A stretch of 48,151 nucleotides of DNA, from positions 1 to 48,151 of IMG/VR virus record IMGVR_UViG_3300028030_000017. The stretch is one strand, 5' to 3'. The notes under the pieces are model-generated. The model was given only the letters and a program-made list of their open reading frames with translations. It searched no databases and was not told the DNA's origin. A program made the position numbers and the translations under genes. Positions 17,213 through 26,884 of this stretch are shown one piece after another; within the stretch, counting starts at the first letter, position 1; every line of letters begins with the position of its first letter. This stretch comes from a virus.

Positions 17213-20200
17213 AGTTGCATATATCGCAAACCCTTTGACGCGAGATGACATCATCCGCAAAGATTATGAAGCTCCCGTTAAACTATCCGATATCATCCCC
17301 GCCACAGGGGATTATATTGTAGCGGTGAACGGTACAAAAATCACATCTTATGATATGGTTTTGCCAGACGGCTCTCAAGTCGTGTATATGCCCAAAATCG
17401 AAAAACACGCCGTCGATGATGTTTTAGGTTTTGCGGCTGCGGCTTTAGTTGCCGTTTTTGCCCCCGCCGCTGGGGGTGCCATTGCCGCTGCGCTTGGTGT
17501 CACGTCCACTATCGGCACCGCGATTATCACGGCGGGCGTTGTTATCGGTGGGATGGCCGTATTGAATGCCCTTATGCCCGCTCAACTACCAACGATGGGT
17601 AAGATGGAAGCGGAATCGTTCGACGCTTCGCCGACGTACAGTTGGAACGGTATCGCTTCGGTGTCCCAAATTGGACGCCCTATCCCCGTATTGTATGGGC
17701 AATACATTACGGGAGGCAACGTTTACTTACTGGAAAAAATCTACCCGGGGTCACAAAGCGATCCTTCGGCGGAGTGGTTACACATTGAACAAGTTTTATG
17801 CGAGGGGGAAATCAACCCGATTCACGCTGCCGATATCTACATCAATAACATCCCCGCTACTCACTTGAATGATTTAGCGATTTTTAGCCGTACGGGAACG
17901 CTCGATCAAGACGCTTTTAGGCCTCCTAATTTGGAAATTCAAGCTAAACACGCGGTTTTGTTTTTTACGGGAGTGCGAGGGGTACATCCGCAATTTTCGA
18001 CTAACTACCCGTATAGCGATCAAGGCTATGTTCATCAAACTCCCGTCGGATCGGAAGTTAAGAACGGCTCCCCCGTGAGCGTTACAACGCAATCGGATAA
18101 TGTCAATACGTTAGTGCTGGGCATTTCCCTGCCGCACGGTCTTTTCTATGCTAATGACAAAGGCGGGCTGGATACACGTGAAGTCGAACTGAAAATCGAA
18201 TATCGTGAAGTCGGTGGAACGACTTGGACGGCACTTGAAGAGTATCGCCGAGATGTGGTAGGGACGGAGTATTTGTGGTTATGTACTCCCGACGGCGGCG
18301 ATATTTACTATTGGTCTTCGACACAATATATCTATTCGGAAACCCAACCGGATACTAATTGTGAAAAAGCGACACGTGATTATTTTGGCCGCAAAGCTAA
18401 AAGACCAAAATACGCCACGACTTATTTCGATACGGTTAAAATCTCCGCCGCTACGATTAAACCTATCAAGAAAGAATTCACGCTTTACGTCCCCGCGGGG
18501 AAACGATACGAAGTCCGTGTCACGAAGATCACCGCTGACGCAAATTCTTCACGTGAACAAAATGTCGTACAGTTTGACTGGCTTACGGAAAAGTATGAAA
18601 TTGGTTTGAGTCATCCCGGTATTGCGAAGCTTAAAATTATGGCTCGCGCCGATAGTCAACTTAACGGATCGCTCTCATCCATTAAAACGCTCGTAAGCCG
18701 TAAAGCGATTCCCGTGTATCGCCCTGACGGTAGCTTTTATGGGAATATGTCATCATCTAATCCCGCTTGGGCCGCGTGGGATTTATTGACTAATGTACGT
18801 TACGGAGCGGGCATTTCCTATTCTCAAATTGACTTTGATAGATTTGTGGAATTTGCCGCGTGGTGTGATGATGAAGTACGTTTTACTTTTGAAAGTAAGC
18901 AGTGGAAGACAAAACGCGCGACGTTCAATGCGATTATCGACTTTCGTTCAGATTTATGGACACTATTACAAAAAATTATGGGTGTAGGGCACGCGACTCC
19001 TGTTATACGCGGCACAAAATTTAGTTTGATCATCGATAAGCCAGCTGATCCCGTGCAACTATTTTCGATGGGTAATATCGTGGCCGGAAGCTTACAAACC
19101 ACATACGCCGGAAAAGAGGATGTGCCAGACATTATTGCCGTGAAGTATTACGATGCGAATAACTTTTATCAGCCCTCGACAATAGAATATTCAGAAAAGC
19201 CTGACGGTTTCAAAGTGCAAGAAGTCAATGCATGGGGTATCATTGACGCGCCGCAAGCTTGGCGATATGGAAGATACCTCTATCGGTCTACTAAATATCT
19301 CCGCAGGGTCGTTGAGTTTGATGTAGGTATTGACGCACTCGCGTGTGAAGTGGGTGACGTTGTGATGTTTGCCCACGATGTCCCAGCATGGGGGCATAGC
19401 GGACGTTTATTGGGTGATAACACGACTACCGTCGTTCATTTAGATGAACCAGTGCTAATTGATCCGTCTAAAAGTTACAATATTATTGTACGAATGCAAG
19501 ACGATACGATAGAGCAGCGCGCTATCGACACATCACAATTTTCATCCCCTACAAAGACGACGACTCTAACCGTCACGACCGCTTTTTCTAAAGCCCCTGA
19601 TGAATATGCACTGTATACTTTTGGGGAAGTAAACAAAGAGTATAAACTGCTTCGTGTCATTAACATATCCCGAACGCTTGAAAATAATTTCCATATCGTC
19701 GCTTCGGATTATCGCGCCGATATTTTGGAAGAGGAAGATTACATCATGCCGGAGCAGCCGATTGCGGATTTAACGGTGCCGGAAATTGTTTCGGCGGATA
19801 TTAAAGAGTATCTCGTTAAACGGCAAGACGGTACCATTGTTTCGATGGTTGATCTTTTTTGGTCAGCCGATACGGATGTAGACTATCTCGTTAATATTTA
19901 TTACCGATTGCAAGGATCGCAAGAACTTAATCAAATAGCAACGGGGATCAGCGGAAAATCTTACACTTTCGACGCTTGGTTTTTGGAAGAGGGAAAGACT
20001 TACGAATTTTTCATTCGCCCTGTTATGACAGGGCGTGAAATCGTTACGCATAACGAACCCGACGTGACACATACTTATCTGGGCAAATCGGCTCCGCCGT
20101 CAGATGTAGCGTCATTAGATTATGAGATCGATCCTCAAAACGGCGTGATTTTGAAGTGGCCGAGTGTGTCCGATGTTGACGTGGCCGGATATAACATTTA

Positions 20201-22580
20201 CATCAACGATAAATTAGTATTTGAAAAAGTTGCGGGGAATAGGTTGTTAGTAGGATTCCCGCCAGCGTCGGCGACTAAATATGCTATTCGCGCCGTTGAT
20301 ACGACGAATCATGTAAGCGTCAATGAAACCGCGATCACCGTCACATTTACAAAACCCGTAATTAACTCGGTTACGTATAAAATCGTTGGTGATAAGCTTG
20401 AAATAAGCGCAGCTGATGTAACGCAAGGCGACTTCAACTTAAAACGCTATTTATGGGTTGTCGATGATGAAGTGTTACATGAAAGGGGTCAAACGATAAG
20501 AATCACGCCGACGGAAACGACCGTCGATGTAAAAGTTACCGTTTTTGACGTGGCTGGATTTTTTGGGCAAACTACGTCAAGTTACACAATCACGTTGCCG
20601 GAAGTGACGGACGTAGCTGTTGCCCCTGAAAACGGTAAATTACGCGTCACGATCACAGGAGTAACACAAGGTGATTTTCAAATTGCCAAATATGTTTTTT
20701 CCGTCAACTCTCAAACCGTTGAAACTAAAGACACTACGACACTTTTCTCAATAAACGCGGCGGGTGATTATTCGATCACCGTTACGGCGATAGATGTAGC
20801 GGGCTTTAGCAGCGCAGCTAATTCGCAAACCTATACGGTAACCGCCCCCTCAATTAAATCTGTAACTTTGACGATTGACGATGTTTATTATGTTTTTACG
20901 CCTTCAATTGTGAAGGGCACTTTCGAGGTTGTATATATCGACGTTATTAACACGACGACGAATCAACGCTGGACGATTGAGCCGAATAGTGAATTTAGAG
21001 TAGCTCCACATCAAAACGGTGATGAAAACTACAATTTCATTGCTTATGATAAAGCCGGAATAGCTTCGGCAACGTATAGTGTGACAACCTCCTATAACGT
21101 ACCCGTGATAACGAATGCAGGCTATAAATTTGCGGGGTCTAAACTAATACTTTCGTGGGGCATCGAAAAAGGATCATTCAGCGTCGCTCATTATGAATTG
21201 CACGTAGACAATGAAATTTTAACGGTGCAGGGCACTACTTTTACAACCGACGTAAATTGGCTCGGTAGTAAAACGTTTACCATTGTACCCGTCGATGTAT
21301 TTGGTTTCGCGGCGGGCGGTACTGATGTCGTTGTCAATGTTTCACCACCAGCTGCACCCCAACTTGAAGGGGTTATCGATGATACAGTGCTTCGCTTATC
21401 GTGGAACAACCCCGCTACGACGCTTGACATTGATCATTTTGTTTTACGCTATGACAATACGGAAATCGTGACAGCATCTCACGCTTATTCTATTCCGGTG
21501 ACGTGGAAAACGCAGACTTTTTACATTCGCGCTGTTGACGTTGCGGGCAATTCAAGTGACGAAACGATTTTTGTTCATAATGTCACATTGCCGACTGTAA
21601 CTAAAGTTGACTACCAGATTATTGATAATAACGTCATTCTGAAATGGTTTGCCGATGAAGGAGCCCTACCGATTAAAACTTATCGGATTAAAAGAGGGCC
21701 GAATGAAAGCACCGCGGAAATTATCGGTACTAAAAAAGGCACTTTTACGGTCATTTTTGAAACTCACGGCGGAACGTATACTTATTGGGTCTGCCCAATT
21801 GATGCCGCGGGTAACGAAGGGCAATGTGCTAAAACTACCGTAACGGTAAGCAGCCCCCCTGATTATGTACTCAATACGATTTGGGTGAGCGATTTTAGCG
21901 GCGAAAAAGAAAATGCTTATTACTCACCCTTTACAAACCAGCTATATGCACCCGTTAACGTAAATCAAACTTATCAGCAGCACTTTGACTCACACAATTG
22001 GACGGCTCCGCAAGATCAAGTTAATGCCGGATATCCACTTTGGTCACAACCTTATGAAACAACTGCAACTTACACGGAAGTATTCGATTACGGTACAACT
22101 CTATCTTCGTCGATGATTACTATCGACGTAACTATCGGGGATTATGTAGGTAGTGCAGTGGAATTATCTTACGATATTGCCGTGTCGCAAGATGGCTCTA
22201 ATTGGACGATCCATGAGGGAGCGCAAAGCGTTTATGAAACAAATTTTAGATATGTTAGAATTACAGTACATTTCAATTCTGATGATGATAAAAGTGTTAT
22301 CGCGCTTAAAACATTAAGCGTGAAACTGGATAGTAAACGCAAGCGTGATAGCGGTATGGTCACGGTTAACGCCGACGATACGAACGGTACGTGGGTATCA
22401 TTTAATGAGTCCTTCACGGATGTCGAATCTATCACACTTACGCCACAAAGTACGGATAACTTAACGGCGGTATATGATTTTGACGATGTGCCTAATCCTG
22501 CTGGATTTAGCGTGTATCTTTTTGACCAAAATGGAAATCGCGTTAGCGGAAAAGTGAGCTGGCAAGCGGTGGGCTACTAA
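17205..22580 (+). CDS. Tail tip/host-specificity protein (gpJ-like, with gpI-like N-terminus)
   Basis: 1791 residues. The start at ATG 17205 overlaps the end of the peptidase gene; a TTG at 17187 is a less likely start. Residues 1-65 resemble the ubiquitin-like part of lambda gpI. A Gly/Ala-rich hydrophobic stretch lies at about 70-125. The gpJ core follows (SWNGIASVSQIGRPIPVLYG and later hub domains to about 840). A row of fibronectin type III-like modules (about 840-1540) and a C-terminal receptor-binding part follow. It forms the central tip fibre that touches the receptor. No separate gpI gene is present, so gpI and gpJ functions appear fused. Confidence 0.9.
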   Translation: MVKVAYIANPLTRDDIIRKDYEAPVKLSDIIPATGDYIVAVNGTKITSYDMVLPDGSQVVYMPKIEKHAVDDVLGFAAAALVAVFAPAAGGAIAAALGVTSTIGTAIITAGVVIGGMAVLNALMPAQLPTMGKMEAESFDASPTYSWNGIASVSQIGRPIPVLYGQYITGGNVYLLEKIYPGSQSDPSAEWLHIEQVLCEGEINPIHAADIYINNIPATHLNDLAIFSRTGTLDQDAFRPPNLEIQAKHAVLFFTGVRGVHPQFSTNYPYSDQGYVHQTPVGSEVKNGSPVSVTTQSDNVNTLVLGISLPHGLFYANDKGGLDTREVELKIEYREVGGTTWTALEEYRRDVVGTEYLWLCTPDGGDIYYWSSTQYIYSETQPDTNCEKATRDYFGRKAKRPKYATTYFDTVKISAATIKPIKKEFTLYVPAGKRYEVRVTKITADANSSREQNVVQFDWLTEKYEIGLSHPGIAKLKIMARADSQLNGSLSSIKTLVSRKAIPVYRPDGSFYGNMSSSNPAWAAWDLLTNVRYGAGISYSQIDFDRFVEFAAWCDDEVRFTFESKQWKTKRATFNAIIDFRSDLWTLLQKIMGVGHATPVIRGTKFSLIIDKPADPVQLFSMGNIVAGSLQTTYAGKEDVPDIIAVKYYDANNFYQPSTIEYSEKPDGFKVQEVNAWGIIDAPQAWRYGRYLYRSTKYLRRVVEFDVGIDALACEVGDVVMFAHDVPAWGHSGRLLGDNTTTVVHLDEPVLIDPSKSYNIIVRMQDDTIEQRAIDTSQFSSPTKTTTLTVTTAFSKAPDEYALYTFGEVNKEYKLLRVINISRTLENNFHIVASDYRADILEEEDYIMPEQPIADLTVPEIVSADIKEYLVKRQDGTIVSMVDLFWSADTDVDYLVNIYYRLQGSQELNQIATGISGKSYTFDAWFLEEGKTYEFFIRPVMTGREIVTHNEPDVTHTYLGKSAPPSDVASLDYEIDPQNGVILKWPSVSDVDVAGYNIYINDKLVFEKVAGNRLLVGFPPASATKYAIRAVDTTNHVSVNETAITVTFTKPVINSVTYKIVGDKLEISAADVTQGDFNLKRYLWVVDDEVLHERGQTIRITPTETTVDVKVTVFDVAGFFGQTTSSYTITLPEVTDVAVAPENGKLRVTITGVTQGDFQIAKYVFSVNSQTVETKDTTTLFSINAAGDYSITVTAIDVAGFSSAANSQTYTVTAPSIKSVTLTIDDVYYVFTPSIVKGTFEVVYIDVINTTTNQRWTIEPNSEFRVAPHQNGDENYNFIAYDKAGIASATYSVTTSYNVPVITNAGYKFAGSKLILSWGIEKGSFSVAHYELHVDNEILTVQGTTFTTDVNWLGSKTFTIVPVDVFGFAAGGTDVVVNVSPPAAPQLEGVIDDTVLRLSWNNPATTLDIDHFVLRYDNTEIVTASHAYSIPVTWKTQTFYIRAVDVAGNSSDETIFVHNVTLPTVTKVDYQIIDNNVILKWFADEGALPIKTYRIKRGPNESTAEIIGTKKGTFTVIFETHGGTYTYWVCPIDAAGNEGQCAKTTVTVSSPPDYVLNTIWVSDFSGEKENAYYSPFTNQLYAPVNVNQTYQQHFDSHNWTAPQDQVNAGYPLWSQPYETTATYTEVFDYGTTLSSSMITIDVTIGDYVGSAVELSYDIAVSQDGSNWTIHEGAQSVYETNFRYVRITVHFNSDDDKSVIALKTLSVKLDSKRKRDSGMVTVNADDTNGTWVSFNESFTDVESITLTPQSTDNLTAVYDFDDVPNPAGFSVYLFDQNGNRVSGKVSWQAVGY

Positions 22581-22601
22581 ACTTGAAATAAAGGATGATG
22601 A

Positions 22602-24920
22602 ATGGCAGATTGGTCTTTACCTACACTCACAACGGCGTATGAAGAGTTTTTAACGCAACTAAAAGCCCGTGATGAAGATTTAGCGAAACTTTTTGACGGT
22701 ACGGGGGATAACGTACCATCCGGTACGATCCGTTGGAATAGTGCCAATAAAAAATTTGAAAAGTTTGACGGTACGAATTGGAGCGCGCTTATCGATCAAT
22801 ATAACATCAATGTAGCGCAATTGCAAGGTAAAAACGTCAATGACAACGCAACGGACACTTCGGCATTGTGGACGGCTTCAAAAATCATTTCACAGCTTAA
22901 TCAACGGGCAAATACCACACTATCGAACGTATCCGACAGCACTATTTTAAATAAGCTTAAAAACGTAGACGGTAGCGGTAGCGGGCTTGATGCCGATTTA
23001 TTGGATGGGCTTAATTCGTCTGCGTTTGTACGCAGTGACGTAGACGATACGATTAGCGGCAAAATTCGTTTCACAAACACATCAGACGTAACGCTCACAT
23101 CTAACGGCGCGATAACGATAGGACCAGACGATAACCTTAACTTATCCATTGATAACGACGAAATTCAAGCGCGTAACAATGGAGCCGCTGCAACGTTAGC
23201 ACTAAACGCAAACGGCGGAACCGTGACCGCAAATGGCTCACGTGTGCTTACTACCGCAGACGAAGGTAGTGGAAAAGGATTAGATGCCGATACCGTAGAT
23301 GGTATACATGGAGCTTCGTTTGCACGTAGTGACGCAAACGACTCCATAAATGCCTCGTGGACGTGGGCATCAAAATATGGTGGCTGGGGCGGACAAAATG
23401 GGGCTCCGGCTATAAATTTTGGTAATAGTGATATTATTGGGCTGAACGGAATTGTTTTTAATGATATCTCCAACGGAGCGACGGAAGGTGTAGTTTTCCC
23501 CGTGATTGATAACCCGGATTCTTTGGATGATTACGCAACTATCAATATCGGGTCTGATCGGCAACCTTATATCTACCCTGATGCGTCATCTTCTACAAAG
23601 CATAAAATATGGCATGATGGCGATTTTGACAGTGATGAATTTGCGCATACAGTCTTTTTAGGCGGGTCGGATTATGGGTCACCTACTTACTGGAAAGTCG
23701 CCACGATTGATAGAGAATATTATCAGCTACACGCAAAATTTCGACTACTTTTAATGTCGGTAAGCGGCTCACATTCAGTCCCTTACAATGTAATGCGGAT
23801 AGATTTTTCCGTATATGGTACGTCATCGAGTACGCCTCAAATTGTCGCAATTACACAAATAAACAATCGCTCCGATGCTAAATTTCAAATTGGTTATGTT
23901 ACTTATACAACGACAGATGATGCTGGAAAAACTCATTATTGTGTGGATTTGTACGTGAAAAACCTTGAAGCCTACAACTCGTTTAAAGGTGTTTTAGTCG
24001 CTACGGCTTGTTCGTCATATACAGCAGACGGGGTTGCGAAAAAAGTATCCCCTAAATGGTACAATCCGCCAATAAAGGCCTCCGACGAACCTTCCGGCAT
24101 TTCCTACCCTGCTTTATATGTCGAAGGGCGATTGCAAAAAGATAATAAAACTCTGAATTTAAACGGCTCACCTAATGAAAGTGTGGGATCGCTGAACGCC
24201 GTAATTGGTTATGATGCTATGGCCGCAATGGGCGGGGATTCCACATTCAATACGGCAGTGGGAGCAGCTGCAGCATCTTTATTTCAAAGTGGTTATAGTA
24301 ACACATTTGTTGGAAGTTTAACAGGTGTAACGCCCCCAGGACTTGGTGAATCTGACGCAACGGGCTTCACAAATGGTAGTAACGTAACATGCATAGGTTA
24401 TTCGGCGGGGGCAGCGGATTCCCCTCACGATCTTGGAACATCTGCAAATAATGTGATTGTTTTAGGTAACAATGATGTAACCGCTGCATACATTAAGGTT
24501 AACTGGACGGTAACTTCGGATAAGCGGGATAAAACCGACATCAAAAACATCCCTTACGGTCTTGATTATATCACTAAATTACAACCGCGCCAATTCTATT
24601 TTGACGATCGCTCACGCTACTGGGAACGTGTAACAGATGAAAAAGGTAATGTCGTCGCTATTGACAAATCTAAAGCCCCTGATGGATCGAAAAAAGATTC
24701 CCGCCCTATGTGGGGATTTATCTCTCAAGAAATTTTGGCCTCAGAAAAAGAATTAGGGATCACCGAATCGATCGTCGTAGACACTAAGAACGAAGAGAAA
24801 TTAGCTTTGAAAGAAACGGCACTGATTCCCGTTTTAGTCAACGCCGTTAAAGAGCTCAAAGCCGAACTCGATAGCGTAAAAGATGAACTCGCAAAATTGA
24901 AAGAGGATTGTTGTAAATGA
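22602..24920 (+). CDS. Tail fibre with C-terminal S74 self-cleaving chaperone
   Basis: 772 residues, start after AAAGGATG. The N-terminal part contains KKFEKFDGTNWS-type collar repeats and two related units (DGLNSSAFVRSDVDDTI and DGIHGASFARSDANDSI) common in phage fibres. A Gly/Ser-rich beta shaft follows. From about residue 638, SDKRDKTDIKNI starts an S74 intramolecular chaperone that trimerises the fibre and cuts itself off at the Ser. The end is a long coiled coil. This makes it a likely side fibre for receptor recognition. Confidence 0.88.
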   Translation: MADWSLPTLTTAYEEFLTQLKARDEDLAKLFDGTGDNVPSGTIRWNSANKKFEKFDGTNWSALIDQYNINVAQLQGKNVNDNATDTSALWTASKIISQLNQRANTTLSNVSDSTILNKLKNVDGSGSGLDADLLDGLNSSAFVRSDVDDTISGKIRFTNTSDVTLTSNGAITIGPDDNLNLSIDNDEIQARNNGAAATLALNANGGTVTANGSRVLTTADEGSGKGLDADTVDGIHGASFARSDANDSINASWTWASKYGGWGGQNGAPAINFGNSDIIGLNGIVFNDISNGATEGVVFPVIDNPDSLDDYATINIGSDRQPYIYPDASSSTKHKIWHDGDFDSDEFAHTVFLGGSDYGSPTYWKVATIDREYYQLHAKFRLLLMSVSGSHSVPYNVMRIDFSVYGTSSSTPQIVAITQINNRSDAKFQIGYVTYTTTDDAGKTHYCVDLYVKNLEAYNSFKGVLVATACSSYTADGVAKKVSPKWYNPPIKASDEPSGISYPALYVEGRLQKDNKTLNLNGSPNESVGSLNAVIGYDAMAAMGGDSTFNTAVGAAAASLFQSGYSNTFVGSLTGVTPPGLGESDATGFTNGSNVTCIGYSAGAADSPHDLGTSANNVIVLGNNDVTAAYIKVNWTVTSDKRDKTDIKNIPYGLDYITKLQPRQFYFDDRSRYWERVTDEKGNVVAIDKSKAPDGSKKDSRPMWGFISQEILASEKELGITESIVVDTKNEEKLALKETALIPVLVNAVKELKAELDSVKDELAKLKEDCCK

Positions 24921-25399
24921 TCAAATTGCATTTCTACAAAGCCCCCGGCGACGTTGAAGATAAATTGATCCGATTGTGGCAATCGTTCCCGAGAAAAACT
25001 TCCGGAGCGAAATACTCTCACGTGGAAATCGAGATTGACAACGTGACATTCAGTGCCGATGCCAATTTAGGGCGTGTCGTTTCCGTTATTTCCAAATCTC
25101 ACCCGCCTCACGCTTGGGATACTATTGATCTACCCTGTAAAGATGCCCGTGAAGCTATGGCATTTTGCCGAGCGCAAGTCGGGAAAGGTTACGACTATAT
25201 CGGCATCTTCACGGCGCAGATTCTTGCCCTCAGATTCGACGATCCTAAAAGATGGTTTTGTAGCGAATTGGCCGCGCACGTGTGTAAAGTGTGTGGGATA
25301 CCTTTGAAACATTACGATTCGTGGTATAATCCTCGAAGATTGTGGGATTCAGTAGTGCAATTTCAAAGGTATAATAAAATATCAAAGTACAAAGGATGA
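24917..25399 (+). CDS. YiiX-like permuted papain-fold hydrolase
   Basis: 160 residues. H35 in KYSHVEIEID comes before Cys115 in WFCSELAAHVC, the reversed His-then-Cys order of the YiiX/NlpC-permuted family, followed by E117. Members cut amide bonds in peptidoglycan peptides or lipids. It overlaps the fibre gene (ATGA) and comes before the lysis genes. It could therefore be a virion protein or help lysis, separate from the M15 endolysin. Confidence 0.7.
   Translation: MIKLHFYKAPGDVEDKLIRLWQSFPRKTSGAKYSHVEIEIDNVTFSADANLGRVVSVISKSHPPHAWDTIDLPCKDAREAMAFCRAQVGKGYDYIGIFTAQILALRFDDPKRWFCSELAAHVCKVCGIPLKHYDSWYNPRRLWDSVVQFQRYNKISKYKG
25356..25375 (+). promoter_or_regulatory. Late promoter-like element, copy B
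   Basis: TGCAATTTCAAAGG (25356-25369) followed by TATAAT (25370-25375) is nearly identical to the block at 5157-5177, including a downstream ACAAAGG ribosome binding site. A second TATAAT is at 25325-25330. Both lie at the end of a coding region before a new small-gene set, suggesting a promoter for the lysis cassette. Confidence 0.4.
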
Positions 25400-25402
25400 A
25401 TA

Positions 25403-25651
25403 ATGGCGCAAAAAACAATTTCTAACACTGAATATATTCAAGCTAATACCAATTCGACGCTTTTTCTGGTGCAAAACATTAGCTCCGTACCCGTCGGCGG
25501 CGTATTTTCTTCGACACAACCATCCCCGGATACGCCCGTCGATATCATCTTGCCCCCTTATTCCCTCATTAACCAGCATGACTATGAAGGTATTTTGTGG
25601 TTTAAAAGTTTGTCTTCGGATTCGGCAACCATTTCAGTCGTCGAAGAATAA
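25403..25651 (+). CDS. Small hypothetical virion-type protein
   Basis: 82 residues, beta-strand rich, no Cys, no membrane segment. The pattern (short polar strands, Pro-rich loop DIILPPYSL, acidic end) resembles small structural or fibre-associated proteins, but no family is recognised. Start after AAAGGATGAATA. A weak CATAAT (25669-25674) follows it before the holin gene. Confidence 0.65.
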   Translation: MAQKTISNTEYIQANTNSTLFLVQNISSVPVGGVFSSTQPSPDTPVDIILPPYSLINQHDYEGILWFKSLSSDSATISVVEE

Positions 25652-25704
25652 CATCAACTAATTTACGGCATAATTATCACTAAATAACAATAAAGGAGTG
25701 ATTA

Positions 25705-25911
25705 ATGCAAAATTCTAAAAAGTGGTGGCAATCAAAAACAATTTGGGGTGCTATTATCACGCTTATTGCGGTTATCGCGCAGCTTTTTGGGGTTAAAATC
25801 GATCCGGCATTGCAGCAGCAACTCGTCACACAAATAACGACTATCGCGGCTGGCGTAGGGGGTTTGCTGGCTCTTTACGGGCGTATCAAAGCTGATAAAC
25901 GTATTAGCTAA
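25705..25911 (+). CDS. Holin-like small membrane protein
   Basis: 68 residues. A short basic N-terminus KKWWQSK precedes a first hydrophobic segment (about 13-31). A second segment follows (about 44-61), ending in a basic tail. This matches small class II phage holins that form the inner-membrane lesion at lysis. Start after AAAGGAG. It is placed first in the lysis cassette. Confidence 0.75.
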   Translation: MQNSKKWWQSKTIWGAIITLIAVIAQLFGVKIDPALQQQLVTQITTIAAGVGGLLALYGRIKADKRIS

Positions 25912-25915
25912 CTTC

Positions 25916-26071
25916 ATGAACGCTATCGCCGAAATCGCCGAAGCTATTAAACTTTTAGTTTCGGCGATTAAAAAAGCTATCAAAGAACGTAAAGAACAAA
26001 AACTGAAAAAAGAGATGAATGAGAAAGATGATAAGCTTACGGAAAATATGCTTCGTGAGTTACTTGATTAG
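25916..26071 (+). CDS. Small amphipathic protein of lysis cassette
   Basis: A 51-residue frame starting four bases after the holin stop, probably translated by coupling because no clear ribosome binding site is seen. The first 20 residues are amphipathic and mostly hydrophobic (AIAEIAEAIKLLVSAIKKAI); the rest is highly charged (KERKEQKLKKE). It overlaps the lipoprotein gene in another frame, as Rz and Rz1 genes overlap. It lacks a proper membrane anchor, so the call as an inner-membrane spanin partner is tentative. Confidence 0.45.
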   Translation: MNAIAEIAEAIKLLVSAIKKAIKERKEQKLKKEMNEKDDKLTENMLRELLD

Positions 26072-26234
26072 CGTGATTTTTCTTTTTTCGGGATGCTCAC
26101 AATTAGTGATTCACGATGCTACGATCAGAGCGCATTGGATGCGAAAAGGTGAAGTAGCACCATTTAATGGTATACTTTTAAACGATTACACATATTATCG
26201 GATTAGAAAGACTTTAAATGAGTGTGGAAACTGA
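26019..26234 (+). CDS. Lipoprotein, candidate outer-membrane spanin
   Basis: 71 residues with a lipoprotein signal: basic start, hydrophobic core (FVSYLISVIFLF) and lipobox FSGC, giving a mature protein of about 45 residues after Cys26. Small phage lipoproteins inside the lysis cassette that overlap an upstream frame are typically o-spanins (Rz1 type), which disrupt the outer membrane. Proline is scarce compared with Rz1, a point against. An internal ATG at 26028 is an alternative start. Confidence 0.65.
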   Translation: MRKMISLRKICFVSYLISVIFLFSGCSQLVIHDATIRAHWMRKGEVAPFNGILLNDYTYYRIRKTLNECGN

Positions 26235-26499
26235 AAAAGTGGTTGACTGGTCACAATGCCCCATTGGAAGAGATTGTAGAGAGGATTTAATGGATGTGAA
26301 AGAGGACAGTAAAGTCCTTAAAATGAAAATCGATAAAATCTTTTCCGAACTCACACAAATTAAAGTGAAGCAAGCCGAACTACACATCAAAACGGCTTTT
26401 TGGGCCGCTGTAGGTTTTGTTTTACTATCTTCAATGCTGGGTTACATCGTGACACTGATAGGGGATTTGATAAAAAATTCACATCATGCAGGGGGTTAA
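26218..26499 (+). CDS. XhlA-like membrane-anchored coiled-coil protein
   Basis: 93 residues: a charged N-terminus with two Cys (QCPIGRDC), a short coiled coil (about 25-57), then one strong transmembrane segment (about 60-83). This layout is that of XhlA/haemolysin-type holin helpers. It could also be an inner-membrane spanin facing inward. It lies between the lipoprotein and endolysin genes and overlaps the lipoprotein gene's end. Confidence 0.6.
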   Translation: MSVETEKVVDWSQCPIGRDCREDLMDVKEDSKVLKMKIDKIFSELTQIKVKQAELHIKTAFWAAVGFVLLSSMLGYIVTLIGDLIKNSHHAGG

Positions 26500-26500
26500 A

Positions 26501-26884
26501 ATGTCTTTAGTAAAAAAGCAGTGGGAATTTGTACGGGATATAGCGAAACTCATTACATTCGCTGAAAAACACGGTATTATGCTCACTTTCGGTGAAGCAT
26601 TCCGCACGCAAGACCAGCAAAAACTCAATTATTACGGCTACGAAGTCCAATTGAACGATCAAGAAATCGGCTTCAAGAAAAAAGAACCTACTTCGTGGAC
26701 GTTACAATCGCAGCACTTGAAACGTCTCGCGGTTGATTTTAACTTTTTTGTAAAAGGGAAATTAACCTACAAAAAAGAGGATGTGCAGCTGCTCGGCGAT
26801 TATTGGGAAAGTCTAAACCCGAAAAACCGTTGGGGAGGTAATTGGCTCACGCCGGATACGCCTCATTTTGAACGCTTAGACTAA
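26501..26884 (+). CDS. Endolysin, M15 (VanY/DD-carboxypeptidase-like) peptidase
   Basis: 127 residues with start at 26501 behind AGGGGGTT; an upstream in-frame ATG at 26486 has a worse site. The zinc-binding pattern of M15 peptidases is seen: H72 and D79 in SQHLKRLAVDF, then H122 in TPDTPHFER, with R35 in GEAFRT. It would cut peptidoglycan stem peptides at lysis. No signal peptide is present, so it needs the holin. Its stop codon overlaps that of the convergent sigma gene. Confidence 0.88.
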   Translation: MSLVKKQWEFVRDIAKLITFAEKHGIMLTFGEAFRTQDQQKLNYYGYEVQLNDQEIGFKKKEPTSWTLQSQHLKRLAVDFNFFVKGKLTYKKEDVQLLGDYWESLNPKNRWGGNWLTPDTPHFERLD

